From Limimaricola hongkongensis DSM 17492 (lineage in GTDB: Bacteria; Pseudomonadota; Alphaproteobacteria; Rhodobacterales; Rhodobacteraceae), in assembly GCF_000600975.2 (NCBI RefSeq), contig NZ_KK088649.1:456702-520701 (forward strand): a DNA stretch of 64,000 nucleotides, in the 5' to 3' direction. A program made the position numbers and the translations under genes. Shown piece by piece: positions 1 through 9,705 of the stretch (position 1 is its first letter; each line of letters starts with the position of its first letter). Under the pieces are notes generated by a model. The model was given only the letters and a program-made list of their open reading frames with translations, was not told where the DNA came from and made no database searches.

Positions 1-70
1 AAGATCGTTGCTGAAAGCCGGGTGGCCCGCGCGCGTGCATGCGCGGCGGCGCGTCGTGCCGAACGCAGGT

Positions 71-583
71 TCATGCCGGGCGAATCGCCGAGACCACCAG
101 CGGAGCGGCGCAGTCTGGCGAAACCGGCTCAGGTCCCGCATGCAGCGGCGTCTGCCACGGAATCGTCGATTCGGTGACGAACCGCCCATCGACGCAGACA
201 TCCTGACCGCCATTGCCCGCGTTGAAGCCGAAGCCCGGATTCCCGCAATCGGCGACGCCGCCATCGGCGTTCCACGCCTGGAACACGCCGATGCCGGACA
301 TCGGAAAGCGCCTCTCGCGCGGATCGAAGGTCAAAAGCCACGATGTGCCGGGCGTCAGCGCATCAAGGCGCCACGCCCCGATCCGCGCGCCATGCCGCCA
401 GCCGGTGATCTCGAATCGGGTCACATCGCCTTGGGTGACGAGCGGCGCATCCATCAGCGCGTCGGGAAACGCCATCGTCCCGGTCATCGTGTAGCCCGCG
501 CCGCCGCGCCAGCAGAAATGCAGCTCCACCGCCTGCGCGGGCCCGGCGGCCAGCGCCGCGAGAAGCGCGGGCCAGAGCCTCAT
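71..583 (-). CDS. Hypothetical secreted protein (170 aa)
   Basis: I do not recognise a family. The first ~18 residues ([18 protein letters not shown]) form a typical Sec signal peptide with an A-x-A cleavage site, so the product is probably periplasmic. The mature part contains several Cys residues (C24 region, GGVADCGNPGF, GGQDVCVDG, SPDCAAP), compatible with disulfides in the periplasm. It is the last gene of a minus-strand run: its ATG overlaps the folC stop by 4 bp (ATGA at 580-583), so it is probably co-translated with folC and accD. Nothing links it to folate chemistry beyond position. Confidence 0.7.
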   Translation of the reverse strand: MRLWPALLAALAAGPAQAVELHFCWRGGAGYTMTGTMAFPDALMDAPLVTQGDVTRFEITGWRHGARIGAWRLDALTPGTSWLLTFDPRERRFPMSGIGVFQAWNADGGVADCGNPGFGFNAGNGGQDVCVDGRFVTESTIPWQTPLHAGPEPVSPDCAAPLVVSAIRPA

Positions 584-1857
584 CCGTTGTCGCGCAGCAC
601 CTGCCCCGCGAGATAGAGCGAGCCGCAGATCAGGATCCGCGCCGCCGGGTCGCGGGCAGTGATGTCGCGAACGGCCTGCGCCACGTCATCCGCCTCGGCC
701 ACCGGGTCGAACCCTGCGGCACGGGCCGCGTGCGCGGTGTCGGCGGCGGGGATGGTGTTGGCCTCGCCGGGGATCGAGACGGCGTGCAGGCCTTGGGCCA
801 CCTGCGCAAGCGGGCGCAGGTAGCCCGCGATGTCCTTGGTGTTGAGCATGCCGCAGATCAGCTGCGCGGGCCGCCCAGGCATGTCGCGCAGGCTGCGCGC
901 CAGAGCGGCGCCCGCCGCCGGGTTGTGCCCGCCATCGAGCCACAGCTCGGCCCCGCCCGCGAGATCGACCAGAGGCCCGCGCGACAGGCGCTGCATCCGG
1001 GCGGGCCAGTCGGCGCGCAGCGCCGCCTCGGCCGCCGCCTCGTTTCGGCCCAGCGCGCGCAGGCTCGCGATGGCGGTGCCCGCGTTGACGATCTGGTGCG
1101 GCCCGCGCAGCCGTGGCAGCGGCAGGTCCAAAAGGCCGCGCTCGTCCTGATAGACCAGCCGCCCGGCTTCGGTGGTCACGTGCCAGTGCTGGCCATGCGC
1201 CATCAGCGGCACGCCGAGCCGCGCCGCCTTCGCCTCGATCACCTCGAGCGCGGCCTCGTGCTGGGGGGCGACCACGCATGGGACGCCGCGCTTGAGAATG
1301 CCCGCCTTCTCGCCCGCGATCTCCTCGATCGTCTCGCCCAGATATTGCTGGTGGTCGAGATCGATGGGCGTAATGACGGTGAGCGCGGGGCGCTCCACCA
1401 CGTTGGTCGCGTCGAGCCTGCCACCCAGCCCGGTTTCCAGAAGCGTCCATTCGGCGGGCGTTTCGGCAAAGGCCAGAAGTGCGGCGGCGGTGGTGATTTC
1501 GAAATAGGTGATGGAATCGGGACCGTTCGCCGCATGGGTGCGGTCGAGCAGCTTTGTCAGCGCCTCTTCGGAGATCAGCTCCCCCGCGAGGCGGATGCGT
1601 TCGTGAAACCGCGCCAGATGCGGCGAGGTATAGGCATGGACCCGGTCGCCCGACGCCTCCAGCCCGGCGCGGATCATCGCCTGGGTCGACCCCTTGCCGT
1701 TGGTGCCGGCAAGGTGAATGACCGGGGGCAGTCGCCGCTCGGGGTGATCCAGCGCCGCCAGAAGCCGCCACACCCGGTCGAGCGTCAGGTCGATGACCTT
1801 GGGGTGCAGCGACATCATCCGCGCGAGAATCGCGTCGGAGCCGGGTGCGGGCGTCAT
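580..1857 (-). CDS. folC: Bifunctional folylpolyglutamate synthase / dihydrofolate synthase
   Basis: FolC adds L-glutamate to dihydropteroate and then to reduced folates, using ATP. The 425-residue protein has the family's P-loop GTNGKGST near residue 50, the [12 protein letters not shown] segment near residue 145, and [13 protein letters not shown] followed by [11 protein letters not shown], which are Mur-ligase-like ATP and Mg binding motifs. The C-terminal ligase domain contains [12 protein letters not shown]. Length is normal. The start overlaps the accD stop by 4 bp (1854-1857), and accD-folC is a common alphaproteobacterial pair. It is cytoplasmic. Confidence 0.95.
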   Translation of the reverse strand: MTPAPGSDAILARMMSLHPKVIDLTLDRVWRLLAALDHPERRLPPVIHLAGTNGKGSTQAMIRAGLEASGDRVHAYTSPHLARFHERIRLAGELISEEALTKLLDRTHAANGPDSITYFEITTAAALLAFAETPAEWTLLETGLGGRLDATNVVERPALTVITPIDLDHQQYLGETIEEIAGEKAGILKRGVPCVVAPQHEAALEVIEAKAARLGVPLMAHGQHWHVTTEAGRLVYQDERGLLDLPLPRLRGPHQIVNAGTAIASLRALGRNEAAAEAALRADWPARMQRLSRGPLVDLAGGAELWLDGGHNPAAGAALARSLRDMPGRPAQLICGMLNTKDIAGYLRPLAQVAQGLHAVSIPGEANTIPAADTAHAARAAGFDPVAEADDVAQAVRDITARDPAARILICGSLYLAGQVLRDNG

Positions 1858-2849
1858 TTCTTGGGCGTCTCCGCCTTTTTCGCCGCCGGAGCGGGCTTGG
1901 CCGCCGGGGTTTCGGCGGGCTTGTCCTTGGCGGCCTCGGCTTCGCGGGCGGCGGCGGGCTCGGGCGTCTCGGGCGCGGGCAGGTCGGCCATGACGGCTTC
2001 GGGCAGGCCCATCAGCATGCGGATCACCTGAATCAGCTCCTCGCGCATCTTTCCGCGCGGCGTCACCCGGTCGAGCATGCCGTGATCGAGCAGGTATTCC
2101 GCGCGCTGGAACCCCTCGGGCAGCTTTTCGCGGATCGTCTGCTCGATCACGCGCGGGCCCGCAAAGCAGATCAGCGCGTTCGGCTCGGCGATCTGCACGT
2201 CGCCCAGCATCGCGTAGGAGGCGGTGACGCCGCCCGTGGTCGGGTGCGTCAGCACCACAATATAGGGCAGCCCTGCCTCTTTCAGCATCTCGACCGCGAC
2301 GGTGGTGCGCGGCATCTGCATCAGCGACAGGATGCCTTCCTGCATCCGCGCGCCCCCGGCGGCGGAGAACAGCACCAGCGGGGCCTTGATCTCCACGGCA
2401 CGTTCGGCGGCGGCGATGATCGCGTTGCCGACATACATGCCCATAGAGCCCGCCATGAACGAAAAGTCCTGACCGGCGGTGACGACCTTGGTGCGGCCGA
2501 TCTCGCCCTCGGCCACCAGCATCGCCTCTTTTTCAGAGGTCTTGCGGCGGGCTTCCTTGATCCGGTCGGAATATTTCTTCTGGTCGCGGAAGTTGAGCGG
2601 ATCGGCGATCGGCTCGGGCACCTTCACCTCGGTGAAGGCGCCGCCGTCGAACAGCGCCTTGAACCGGTCGCGCGGCGTGATCGCCATGTGGTGATCGCAA
2701 TTGGTGCAGACGTTGAGATTGTCCGCGAGTTCGCGGTGGAACAGCATCGTTCCGCATTCGTCGCACTTGGTCCACAGGTTCTCGGGCACCTCGCGGCGCG
2801 AGAAGATCGAGTTGATCCGCGGACGGACGTAGTTGGAAATCCAGTTCAT
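1854..2849 (-). CDS. accD: Acetyl-CoA carboxylase carboxyltransferase subunit beta
   Basis: AccD is the beta half of the carboxyltransferase that transfers CO2 from biotin-BCCP to acetyl-CoA to make malonyl-CoA, the first step of fatty acid synthesis. The start [10 protein letters not shown] was chosen because it is the family N-terminus; the frame stays open far upstream but that part has no homology-like features. A zinc ribbon is visible at C29-x2-C32 and C48-x2-C51, followed by the carboxyltransferase fold ([22 protein letters not shown]). The protein is 331 residues. The last ~45 are Pro/Ala/Glu/Lys-rich (ending [11 protein letters not shown]), a low-complexity tail outside the catalytic domain. 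Confidence 0.96.
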   Translation of the reverse strand: MNWISNYVRPRINSIFSRREVPENLWTKCDECGTMLFHRELADNLNVCTNCDHHMAITPRDRFKALFDGGAFTEVKVPEPIADPLNFRDQKKYSDRIKEARRKTSEKEAMLVAEGEIGRTKVVTAGQDFSFMAGSMGMYVGNAIIAAAERAVEIKAPLVLFSAAGGARMQEGILSLMQMPRTTVAVEMLKEAGLPYIVVLTHPTTGGVTASYAMLGDVQIAEPNALICFAGPRVIEQTIREKLPEGFQRAEYLLDHGMLDRVTPRGKMREELIQVIRMLMGLPEAVMADLPAPETPEPAAAREAEAAKDKPAETPAAKPAPAAKKAETPKK

Positions 2850-3170
2850 CTTGCTGCTCCGGGCGCGCGTCGGGTCGGGCCCGAGATACGCCCCGGCGCG
2901 ACGGATTGCAATTCGGGCGGTGGATCGCACCGCACGGGGCGCGCGACCCGGTGCGACAGGGAAGCGTTGCCGCGCGCCTATGGAGCCCGAGGCGGCGCCG
3001 GGGTTTCGCAATCTATCCTGCCGGGGTGCCCGCGCGGTCGTTCCTTGCGCCCGGCGGGTCGTCCGGCGCCGGAATCTGCGCGATCGGGCGATGCCGATGC
3101 GCCATCCCGCCTTGCCGTCGGGGCGGGGCCTGTCTATCCCTGCCGCAGCCAACTCCGGAAGGGACAGCCC
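2850..3170. other. Divergent intergenic region accD / ilvD
   Basis: This 321-bp gap lies between the divergent starts of accD and ilvD and must carry both promoters. I see a good ribosome binding site (GGAAGGGAC) just before ilvD, but no clear sigma-70 elements, no leader peptide with runs of branched-chain codons, and no riboswitch. The open frames across it are GC-driven extensions of the flanking genes. Confidence 0.5.
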
Positions 3171-4904
3171 ATGACCAACGCCCGTTTCGACAAGACGAAA
3201 CTGCCCAGCCGCCACGTGACCGAAGGGCCCGAGCGTGCCCCGCACCGGAGCTATTTCTATGCCATGGGCATCTCCGAAGAGGAGATTCACCAGCCCTGGG
3301 TCGGCGTCGCCACCTGCTGGAACGAGGCCGCGCCCTGCAACATCGCGCTCAACCGGCAGGCGCAGTCGGTGAAGATGGGCGTGAAGAAGGGCGGCGGCAC
3401 GCCGCGCGAGTTCACCACCATCACCGTCACCGACGGCATCGCCATGGGCCATGAGGGCATGCGCTCCTCGCTCGCCTCGCGCGATGCGATCGCCGACACG
3501 GTGGAACTCACCATGCGCGGCCATTGCTACGACGCGCTGGTCGGCCTCGCGGGCTGCGACAAGTCGCTGCCGGGGATGATGATGGCGATGGTCCGGCTCA
3601 ACGTGCCGTCGGTGTTCATCTATGGCGGCTCGATCCTGCCGGGCAAGCTCAACGGCCGCGACGTCGTGGTGCAGGACGTGTTCGAGGCGGTGGGCCAGCA
3701 CGCCGCCGGAAACATGAGCGACGCCGAGCTTGCGATCCTCGAACGCGTGGCCTGCCCCTCGGCGGGTGCCTGCGGCGGGCAATACACCGCCAACACCATG
3801 GCCTGCGTGTCGGAGGCCGTGGGCCTCGCGCTCCTGAATTCCTCGGGCGCGCCCGCGCCCTATGAAAGCCGCGACCAGTATGGCGATTTCTCCGGTCAGG
3901 CGGTGATGAACCTGATCGAGAAGAACATCCGCGCCCGCGACATCGTCACGCGCAAGAGCCTCGAGAACGCGGCCCGCGTGGTGGCCTGCACCGGCGGGTC
4001 GACCAATGCGGGCCTGCATCTTCCGGCCATCGCGCATGAGGCGGGGATCGATTTCGACCTGCTCGACGTCTGCAACATCTTCCTCGACACGCCGTATTTC
4101 GTGAACCTGCGGCCGGGCGGCGAATACGTCGCCAAGGACCTGCACGAGGTCGGCGGCGTGCCGGTGGTGATGAAGGAGCTGCGCAAGGCGGGGCTGCTGC
4201 ACGAGGATTGCATCACGGCCTCGGGCAAATCGCTTGGCGAGGAGCTGGACCTGATCGACCGCGAGGCGGACGGCAAGGTCATCCACACCGTCGCCAACCC
4301 GATCACCAAGACCGGCGGCGTGGTCGGGCTCAAGGGCAACCTCGCCCCCGACGGCGCGATCGTGAAGGTCGCCGGCATGAAGGCCGAGGATCAGGTCTTC
4401 ACCGGCCCGGCGCGGGTGTTCGAATGCGAGGAAGAGGCCTTCGAGGCGGTCCGCCGCCGCGAATACGCCGAGGGCGACGTGATCGTCATCCGCAACGAAG
4501 GCCCGGCGGGCGGGCCCGGCATGCGCGAGATGCTGTCGACCACCGCCGCGCTGTCGGGGCAGGGCATGGGCAAGAAGGTGGCGTTGATCACCGATGGCCG
4601 TTTCTCGGGCGCGACCCGCGGCTTCTGCGTCGGCCATGTCGGGCCCGAGGCCGCGCATGGCGGGCCGATCGCGCTTTTGCAGACCGGCGACATGATCACC
4701 ATCGACGCAACCCGCGGTGAGATCTCGGTTGACCTGTCGGATGCCGAGCTGGCTGAGCGCAAGGACGCGTGGACCGGCGCGCGCACCAATGACTACACCG
4801 CCGGCGCGCTGTGGAAATACGCGCAGCTGGTGGGCTCGGCCCGCAAGGGCGCGGTGACCCATCCCGGTGCGACCGGCGAAAGCCACGTCTACATGGACCA
4901 GTGA
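3171..4904 (+). CDS. ilvD: Dihydroxy-acid dehydratase
   Basis: IlvD dehydrates 2,3-dihydroxy-isovalerate and 2,3-dihydroxy-3-methylvalerate in valine, leucine and isoleucine synthesis, using an Fe-S cluster. The start [10 protein letters not shown] follows the sequence GGAAGGGAC and gives 577 residues, within the normal range. Cluster and active-site motifs are visible: [45 protein letters not shown] and, near the C-terminus, [19 protein letters not shown]. The open frame begins much further upstream (from 1845), but that part lies antisense to accD. The stop codon is shared with the GTG of the next gene (GTGA), which suggests translational coupling. Confidence 0.97.
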   Translation: MTNARFDKTKLPSRHVTEGPERAPHRSYFYAMGISEEEIHQPWVGVATCWNEAAPCNIALNRQAQSVKMGVKKGGGTPREFTTITVTDGIAMGHEGMRSSLASRDAIADTVELTMRGHCYDALVGLAGCDKSLPGMMMAMVRLNVPSVFIYGGSILPGKLNGRDVVVQDVFEAVGQHAAGNMSDAELAILERVACPSAGACGGQYTANTMACVSEAVGLALLNSSGAPAPYESRDQYGDFSGQAVMNLIEKNIRARDIVTRKSLENAARVVACTGGSTNAGLHLPAIAHEAGIDFDLLDVCNIFLDTPYFVNLRPGGEYVAKDLHEVGGVPVVMKELRKAGLLHEDCITASGKSLGEELDLIDREADGKVIHTVANPITKTGGVVGLKGNLAPDGAIVKVAGMKAEDQVFTGPARVFECEEEAFEAVRRREYAEGDVIVIRNEGPAGGPGMREMLSTTAALSGQGMGKKVALITDGRFSGATRGFCVGHVGPEAAHGGPIALLQTGDMITIDATRGEISVDLSDAELAERKDAWTGARTNDYTAGALWKYAQLVGSARKGAVTHPGATGESHVYMDQ

Positions 4905-5524
4905 GACGCGCCGCGGCGCGCCTGGCCCGGCTGTGGCGCGCGCCTGCCACGGGCGCCGGGCCGGCGGCGGCGCCGCTGCGCCTGCCCGGCGCGGATTGGG
5001 CGTGGCGCCCCGGCCCCTGGGCCGGGGGCGGGCCCGAAAACGGGGCGCGACTGGCCCCGGCGGGCTGCGATCTCGGGGACGGGGTGCGGCTGTTTCACGA
5101 TGCGGAGTCGCCCGACATCCAGGCGGCGCGGCGTGTGGGCGGTAGCGGGGCGGGGCGGCCTCTGGGCATCGAGCTGCCCCGCTTCGATGGCGGCTTTCTC
5201 AGTCTTGCCATCGCCCTGCCCGCCGCGGCGCGGGCCGGGCTGGGACGGCACCACCTGATCGGCATCGACGTGGCGTTCGGCGAAGCCCGCCCAGCGCGCG
5301 TCTTTGCCCGGCTCAACCTGCGGCAGGGGCCCAACGCCGAGGCGCTGCTGCGCGACCTTCCCGAAACCGACCTGACCGGCACAGAGTTCGACCTCTGGCC
5401 GATCGAGACCGATCCGGCACGCGTGGACGAAGGCTGGATCGACCTGATCTTCGAGGCGCCGCTGCCCGCTCGGATGGAAATTCGCGATCTCGTTATCGCC
5501 CGGAGATTGCGCGCCGCGCTCTGA
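4901..5524 (+). CDS. Conserved hypothetical protein coupled to ilvD (possibly DUF6478)
   Basis: A 207-residue protein of unknown function. I chose the GTG at 4901 because it overlaps the ilvD stop (GTGA) and gives the N-terminus [12 protein letters not shown]; a longer start inside ilvD has no support. The protein has an Arg/Ala-rich N-terminus and a C-terminal half with beta-rich character ([51 protein letters not shown]). No signal peptide or membrane segment is seen. From memory, roseobacters carry a DUF6478 protein in this position; I cannot verify that here. The tight coupling to ilvD is the only functional hint. Confidence 0.75.
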   Translation: MRRAAARLARLWRAPATGAGPAAAPLRLPGADWAWRPGPWAGGGPENGARLAPAGCDLGDGVRLFHDAESPDIQAARRVGGSGAGRPLGIELPRFDGGFLSLAIALPAAARAGLGRHHLIGIDVAFGEARPARVFARLNLRQGPNAEALLRDLPETDLTGTEFDLWPIETDPARVDEGWIDLIFEAPLPARMEIRDLVIARRLRAAL

Positions 5525-5602
5525 GCCGGCGCGGTTGACGCGGCGTCGAAGGTGACGTGCTGGTCAAGCCCGGTCAATCTCCCGCCCTGAGGGAGGCCCG
5601 TC

Positions 5603-7618
5603 ATGTCCGAATATCCGAATCTTCTGTCGCCGATCACGCTCGGTCCCGTGAGCCTGCCCAACCGGGTGATGATGGGCTCGATGCATACCGGGCTGGAGGA
5701 GACCGGCGACTGGGACCGGGTCGCCGCCTTCTACGCCGCGCGCGCCCGTGGCGGCGCCGGGCTGATCGTGACGGGGGGCATGGCGCCCAACCGCGAAGGC
5801 GGCGTCTATCCGGGTGCTGCGGGGCTGTTCACCGAAGACGACATCGCCAACCACGCTCGCGTCACGCGCGCGGTGCATGACGCGGGCGGGCGCATCGCGA
5901 TGCAGATCCTGCATGCCGGGCGCTACGCCTATTCCAAGCATTGCGTCGCGCCTTCGGCGATCCGCTCCCCGATCAGCGCCTTCACCCCGACCGCGCTCGA
6001 CGAGGACGGGATCGAGAAACAGATCGCCGACATCGCCACCTCTGCGGCGCGCTCGGCCGAGGCGGGCTATGACGGGGTCGAGGTGATGGGGTCCGAGGGA
6101 TATTTCCTCAACCAGTTCCTCGCCCCGCGCACCAATCGCCGCGAGGATCGCTGGGGCGGTTCGTTGGAAAACCGGATGCGGCTGCCGGTCGAGGTGGTGC
6201 GCCGGGTGCGCGCGGCGCTGGGCCCTGACAAGCTGTTGATCTACCGCATTTCGCTCATTGATCTCGTGCCCGAGGGGCAGGACTGGTCCGAGATCGTGAC
6301 GTTGGCCCGCGCGGTGACGCAGGCCGGGGCCGATGTGCTCAATACCGGCATCGGCTGGCACGAGGCGCGGGTGCCGACCATCGTGACATCGGTGCCGCGC
6401 GCCGCCTTCGCGGATCTCACCGCCAAGCTGCGGCCCGAGGTGTCGGTGCCGGTGATCGCCTCGAACCGGATCAACGCGCCGCAGCTCGCAGAGGAGATCC
6501 TGGACACCGGTCAGGCCGACATGATCTCCATGGCGCGGCCCTTTCTCGCCGATGCCGATTTCGTCGCCAAGGCGGCGCGCGGCGCGGCGGCGCGAATCGC
6601 GCCCTGCATCGCCTGCAACCAGGCCTGTCTCGACCACACCTTCTCGGGCAAGCTGACCTCCTGTCTCGTCAATCCGCGCGCCTGCCACGAGACCGAGCTG
6701 GTGCTGGAGCCTGTGGCCGCGCCGCGCCGTCTCGCGGTGGTCGGCGCCGGGCCCGCCGGGCTGTCGGCGGCTCTGGCGGCGGCCGAGCGCGGCCACGCGG
6801 TCACGCTGTTCGACCGCGCCGACCGCATCGGCGGGCAGCTGCACTACGCCGCAGCCATCCCCGGCAAGGAAGAGTTCCGCGGGCTGATCGACTGGTTCGA
6901 GGCCGAAGTCGCGGCGAGCGCGGTGGAGCTGCGGCTGGGCGAGACGCCCGATGCCGATAGCCTCGCGCAATTCGACGCGGTGATCGTCGCGACCGGCGTG
7001 CGCCCGCGCGATCCCGCCATTCCGGGGCAGGAGGGGGAGAACGTCATCTCCTATGCCGAACTGCTGTCGGGCCGGTCGCAGGCGGGGGGCCGCGTCGCCG
7101 TGGTCGGCGCGGGCGGCATCGGCTTCGACGTGGCCGAGTATCTCGTGACCGATCACAGCATCACCATCGACCCGCCCGCATGGCGCGCCGAATGGGGGGT
7201 GGCGCCGCCATGGCAGGCGCGCGGCGGGCTCGCCCCCGACGGCCCGCGCCCCGACCCGGCGGCGCGCCGCGTGACGCTGTTGCAGCGCAAGGCCGAAAAG
7301 CTGGGCAAGCGGCTGGGCAAGACGACGGGCTGGGTGCATCGCGCCGGGCTTCAGATGCGCGCCGTCGAGATGCTGGGCGGGGTGCGCTACGAGCGGATCG
7401 ACGCGCAGGGGCTGCACGTGACCACCGCCGACGGGCCGCGGCTGATCGAGGCCGACACGATCGTGCTCTGCGCCGGGCAGGAAAGCGAACGGACACTGGC
7501 CGATGCACTGATCGCGCAGGGGGTGGAGACGCATGTGATCGGCGGCGCGGATGTGGCCGCCGAGCTCGACGCCAAGCGCGCCATCGATCAGGGCACGCGG
7601 CTTGCGGCGCGGCTATAG
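5603..7618 (+). CDS. fadH: NADPH-dependent 2,4-dienoyl-CoA reductase
   Basis: A 671-residue flavo-iron-sulfur enzyme that reduces 2,4-dienoyl-CoA intermediates so that polyunsaturated fatty acids can enter beta-oxidation. The N-terminal ~330 residues are an Old-Yellow-Enzyme TIM barrel (PNRVMMGSMHTGLE near residue 20). Next come the 4Fe-4S cysteines in the spacing C-x2-C-x3-C-x11-C (CIACNQACLD...SC). An FAD-binding motif (VVGAGPAGLSAA) and a second Rossmann motif for NADPH (VVGAGGIGFDVAEY) complete the expected order. The RBS GGGAGG sits 6-8 bases before the ATG. It stands alone, followed after 121 bp by a LysR gene in the same direction. Confidence 0.95.
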   Translation: MSEYPNLLSPITLGPVSLPNRVMMGSMHTGLEETGDWDRVAAFYAARARGGAGLIVTGGMAPNREGGVYPGAAGLFTEDDIANHARVTRAVHDAGGRIAMQILHAGRYAYSKHCVAPSAIRSPISAFTPTALDEDGIEKQIADIATSAARSAEAGYDGVEVMGSEGYFLNQFLAPRTNRREDRWGGSLENRMRLPVEVVRRVRAALGPDKLLIYRISLIDLVPEGQDWSEIVTLARAVTQAGADVLNTGIGWHEARVPTIVTSVPRAAFADLTAKLRPEVSVPVIASNRINAPQLAEEILDTGQADMISMARPFLADADFVAKAARGAAARIAPCIACNQACLDHTFSGKLTSCLVNPRACHETELVLEPVAAPRRLAVVGAGPAGLSAALAAAERGHAVTLFDRADRIGGQLHYAAAIPGKEEFRGLIDWFEAEVAASAVELRLGETPDADSLAQFDAVIVATGVRPRDPAIPGQEGENVISYAELLSGRSQAGGRVAVVGAGGIGFDVAEYLVTDHSITIDPPAWRAEWGVAPPWQARGGLAPDGPRPDPAARRVTLLQRKAEKLGKRLGKTTGWVHRAGLQMRAVEMLGGVRYERIDAQGLHVTTADGPRLIEADTIVLCAGQESERTLADALIAQGVETHVIGGADVAAELDAKRAIDQGTRLAARL

Positions 7619-7739
7619 CTGTTTCCGTCTGCGCATCGGTCGCCTCTGAACCGCTTTATTGTCAGGGCGGCGACCCAATCATGCCCGAATCCGGCGTCAC
7701 ACAGGGAGACAACCGAAACGACAAGCGTGGAGAACGGCC

Positions 7740-8645
7740 ATGGACCGGCTGACCGAAATGGAGGCCTTTGCCACGGTGGTGGATCAGGGCGGGTTCACCG
7801 ATGCGGCGCGCAAGATGGGCATTTCCAAGTCCGCCGTCTCCAAGCATGTCTCCTCGCTCGAGGCGCGGCTGGGCGCGCGGCTTTTGAACCGCACCACCCG
7901 GCGGGTATCGCCGACCGAGATCGGGCTGGCCTATTACGACCGGGCGCGGCGCGTGCTCAACGATGCGGGCGAGGCCGACGCGCTGGTCACCTCGATGCAG
8001 TCCGCGCCCTCGGGGCTTTTGCGGATCTCGGTCGCGACCGATTTCGGGGTCAATCACCTGAGCCCGGTCCTGGGCGATTTCCTGCAGGAATTCCCCGACA
8101 TCACCGTCAACATGGTGCTCAACAACCGTTTCGTGGAGCTGATCTCCGAAGGCTTCGACATGGCGGTGCGGATCGGCGAGCTGGAGGACAGCACGCTGCG
8201 CGCGCGCAAGCTGACCGAAACCTCCAAGAAGATGATCGCCTCGCCCGCCTATTTCGAACGCTATGGCCGGCCCGCGCGGATCGACGATCTGAACGAGCAC
8301 AAGCTTCTGCATTACTCCAACGCCTCGAACGGCGCGGTGTGGAAGCTCACGGCGCCCTCGGGCGAGAAGCGGCAGGTGCGCACCGCCGGATGGCTCACCG
8401 TCAATGACGGGCAGTCGCTGCTCAACGCCTGCATCGGAGGGCTGGGCATCGCGTATCTGCCGTCCTTTCTCTATGCCGACGCGCTCAAGAAGGGGCTGGT
8501 GGAAGAGGCGATCCCGAACCTGCCCGGGGAGACGCAGGGCATCTACGCGGTCTATCCGCCGGGCCGCTTCACCCAGCCCAAGGTGCGCGCCTTCATCGAT
8601 TTCCTCGTCGAGGCCTTCGCCGAGAAGGGCCCCGACATCTGGTAG
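7740..8645 (+). CDS. LysR family transcriptional regulator
   Basis: A 301-residue LysR regulator. The N-terminal winged helix-turn-helix (MDRLTEMEAFATVVDQGGFT, then KMGISKSAVSKHVSSLEARLG) is followed by the periplasmic-binding-protein-like effector domain from about residue 90 (LRISVATDFGVNHLSPVL) to the end. The subtype resembles the CrgA/DsdC-like group that often controls neighbouring oxidoreductases or transporters. The start follows GGAGAACGGCC; the longer in-frame start at 7659 adds residues unlike any LysR N-terminus. It is followed by a strong intrinsic terminator. Target and inducer are unknown; fadH upstream is the nearest candidate. Confidence 0.92.
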   Translation: MDRLTEMEAFATVVDQGGFTDAARKMGISKSAVSKHVSSLEARLGARLLNRTTRRVSPTEIGLAYYDRARRVLNDAGEADALVTSMQSAPSGLLRISVATDFGVNHLSPVLGDFLQEFPDITVNMVLNNRFVELISEGFDMAVRIGELEDSTLRARKLTETSKKMIASPAYFERYGRPARIDDLNEHKLLHYSNASNGAVWKLTAPSGEKRQVRTAGWLTVNDGQSLLNACIGGLGIAYLPSFLYADALKKGLVEEAIPNLPGETQGIYAVYPPGRFTQPKVRAFIDFLVEAFAEKGPDIW

Positions 8646-8684
8646 CCCCGAAAGCGGTTTTCTGCATCCCGCTTTCGACCTTGG

Positions 8685-8708
8685 CGGCCCTTCGGGGCCG
8701 TCTTTTTT
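8685..8708 (+). terminator. Rho-independent terminator after the LysR gene
   Basis: A perfect 6-bp stem CGGCCC/GGGCCG closed by a TTCG tetraloop is followed directly by TCTTTTTT. It ends the transcript of the LysR gene before the convergent CDF transporter gene. Confidence 0.9.
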
Positions 8709-8724
8709 GGCGCCAATGGCCGGC

Positions 8725-9663
8725 CTAACCGTGGCCGATCGCGGCGGCGCCCTCGCAGGCATGCGCCGCGCATTCCATTTCCAGCGTCACGTGGCCGATG
8801 CCGAACCGCTCGCCGAGCGCCGCCTTGATCCGCGACTTGATGCCGTCGGCCTCGGACCAGCGCCCTTCATGCACCGCGACATGCGCGTCGAGCGCGGGGG
8901 TGTTTTCCTGCATCTGCCACAAATGCACGTGGTGGACCGAGGCCACGCCATCCATGCCGCGCAGGTGGTCGAGCACGGCGGCGGTGTCGAGATCGGGCGG
9001 CGCGCCGAGCATCAGGATGCGGATTACCCCGCCGATCTGGGCGACCGACATCCACAGGATGTAGCCCGCGATGGCGAGCGTCACCAAAGGGTCGACCCAG
9101 GCCCAGCCGAAGACCAGCACCGCGATCCCGGCCAGGATCACCGCGACCGATCCCAAAGCGTCGGCGAGGTTGTGCAAAAAGGCCGCGCGGATGTTCACGC
9201 TGTCCTTCGACATGGAATAGGTGAGCGCGGCGGTGATCAGGTCGACGAGCAGCGCCAGCCCCGCCACCCAGACCATGATCCAGCCCATGACCGGCTCGGG
9301 CGCAAAGATCCGCGCGATCGCCTCGGACCCTAGGTAGAGCCCGATCAGGATCAGCGAGGTGTAGTTCACCAGCGCCGCCACCACTTCGGCCCGGCCATAG
9401 CCGAAGGTCATCGCCGCGTCCGCCGGGCGCCGCGCGATCCGGCGCGCGGCAAAGGCGATGATCAGCGACATCGCGTCCGACAGGTTGTGCAGCGCATCCG
9501 CGATCAGCGCGAGGCTGCCCGAGACGAGCCCGCCCACGATCTGGACGAGGGTGAGCGCGAGATTGACCGCGATCGCGCCCGCGACCCGCCGGTCGCCCGC
9601 ATTCGGGTCGATATGGTGGTGGTGATGGCCGCCATGGGCGTGCCCGTGCCGATGCTCCGTCAT
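8725..9663 (-). CDS. Cation diffusion facilitator (Zn/Co/Cd efflux) transporter
   Basis: A 312-residue CDF exporter of the CzcD/ZitB type that exchanges divalent metal for protons at the inner membrane. The N-terminus carries a His-rich metal-binding stretch (HRHGHAHGGHHHHH). Six transmembrane segments follow, with the two conserved HNLSD (TM2) and HNLAD (TM5) metal-site motifs, and then a cytoplasmic ferredoxin-like domain containing VHHVHLWQM. Length is normal. It is transcribed toward the LysR gene and seems monocistronic. Substrate is most likely Zn2+, but the sequence alone does not exclude Cd2+ or Co2+. Confidence 0.93.
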   Translation of the reverse strand: MTEHRHGHAHGGHHHHHIDPNAGDRRVAGAIAVNLALTLVQIVGGLVSGSLALIADALHNLSDAMSLIIAFAARRIARRPADAAMTFGYGRAEVVAALVNYTSLILIGLYLGSEAIARIFAPEPVMGWIMVWVAGLALLVDLITAALTYSMSKDSVNIRAAFLHNLADALGSVAVILAGIAVLVFGWAWVDPLVTLAIAGYILWMSVAQIGGVIRILMLGAPPDLDTAAVLDHLRGMDGVASVHHVHLWQMQENTPALDAHVAVHEGRWSEADGIKSRIKAALGERFGIGHVTLEMECAAHACEGAAAIGHG

Positions 9664-9705
9664 GCGCCCTCCTGTCCCCGAATGGAGAGCGGCGGGGCGG
9701 CGAAA

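Noticed and set aside
1845-3170. Long in-frame extension upstream of ilvD
   Set aside because: It is antisense to accD and has no homology-like motifs; the RBS and family N-terminus fix the start at 3171.
2850-4886. Long in-frame extension upstream of accD
   Set aside because: It runs antisense to ilvD; the family N-terminus [10 protein letters not shown] is at 2849.
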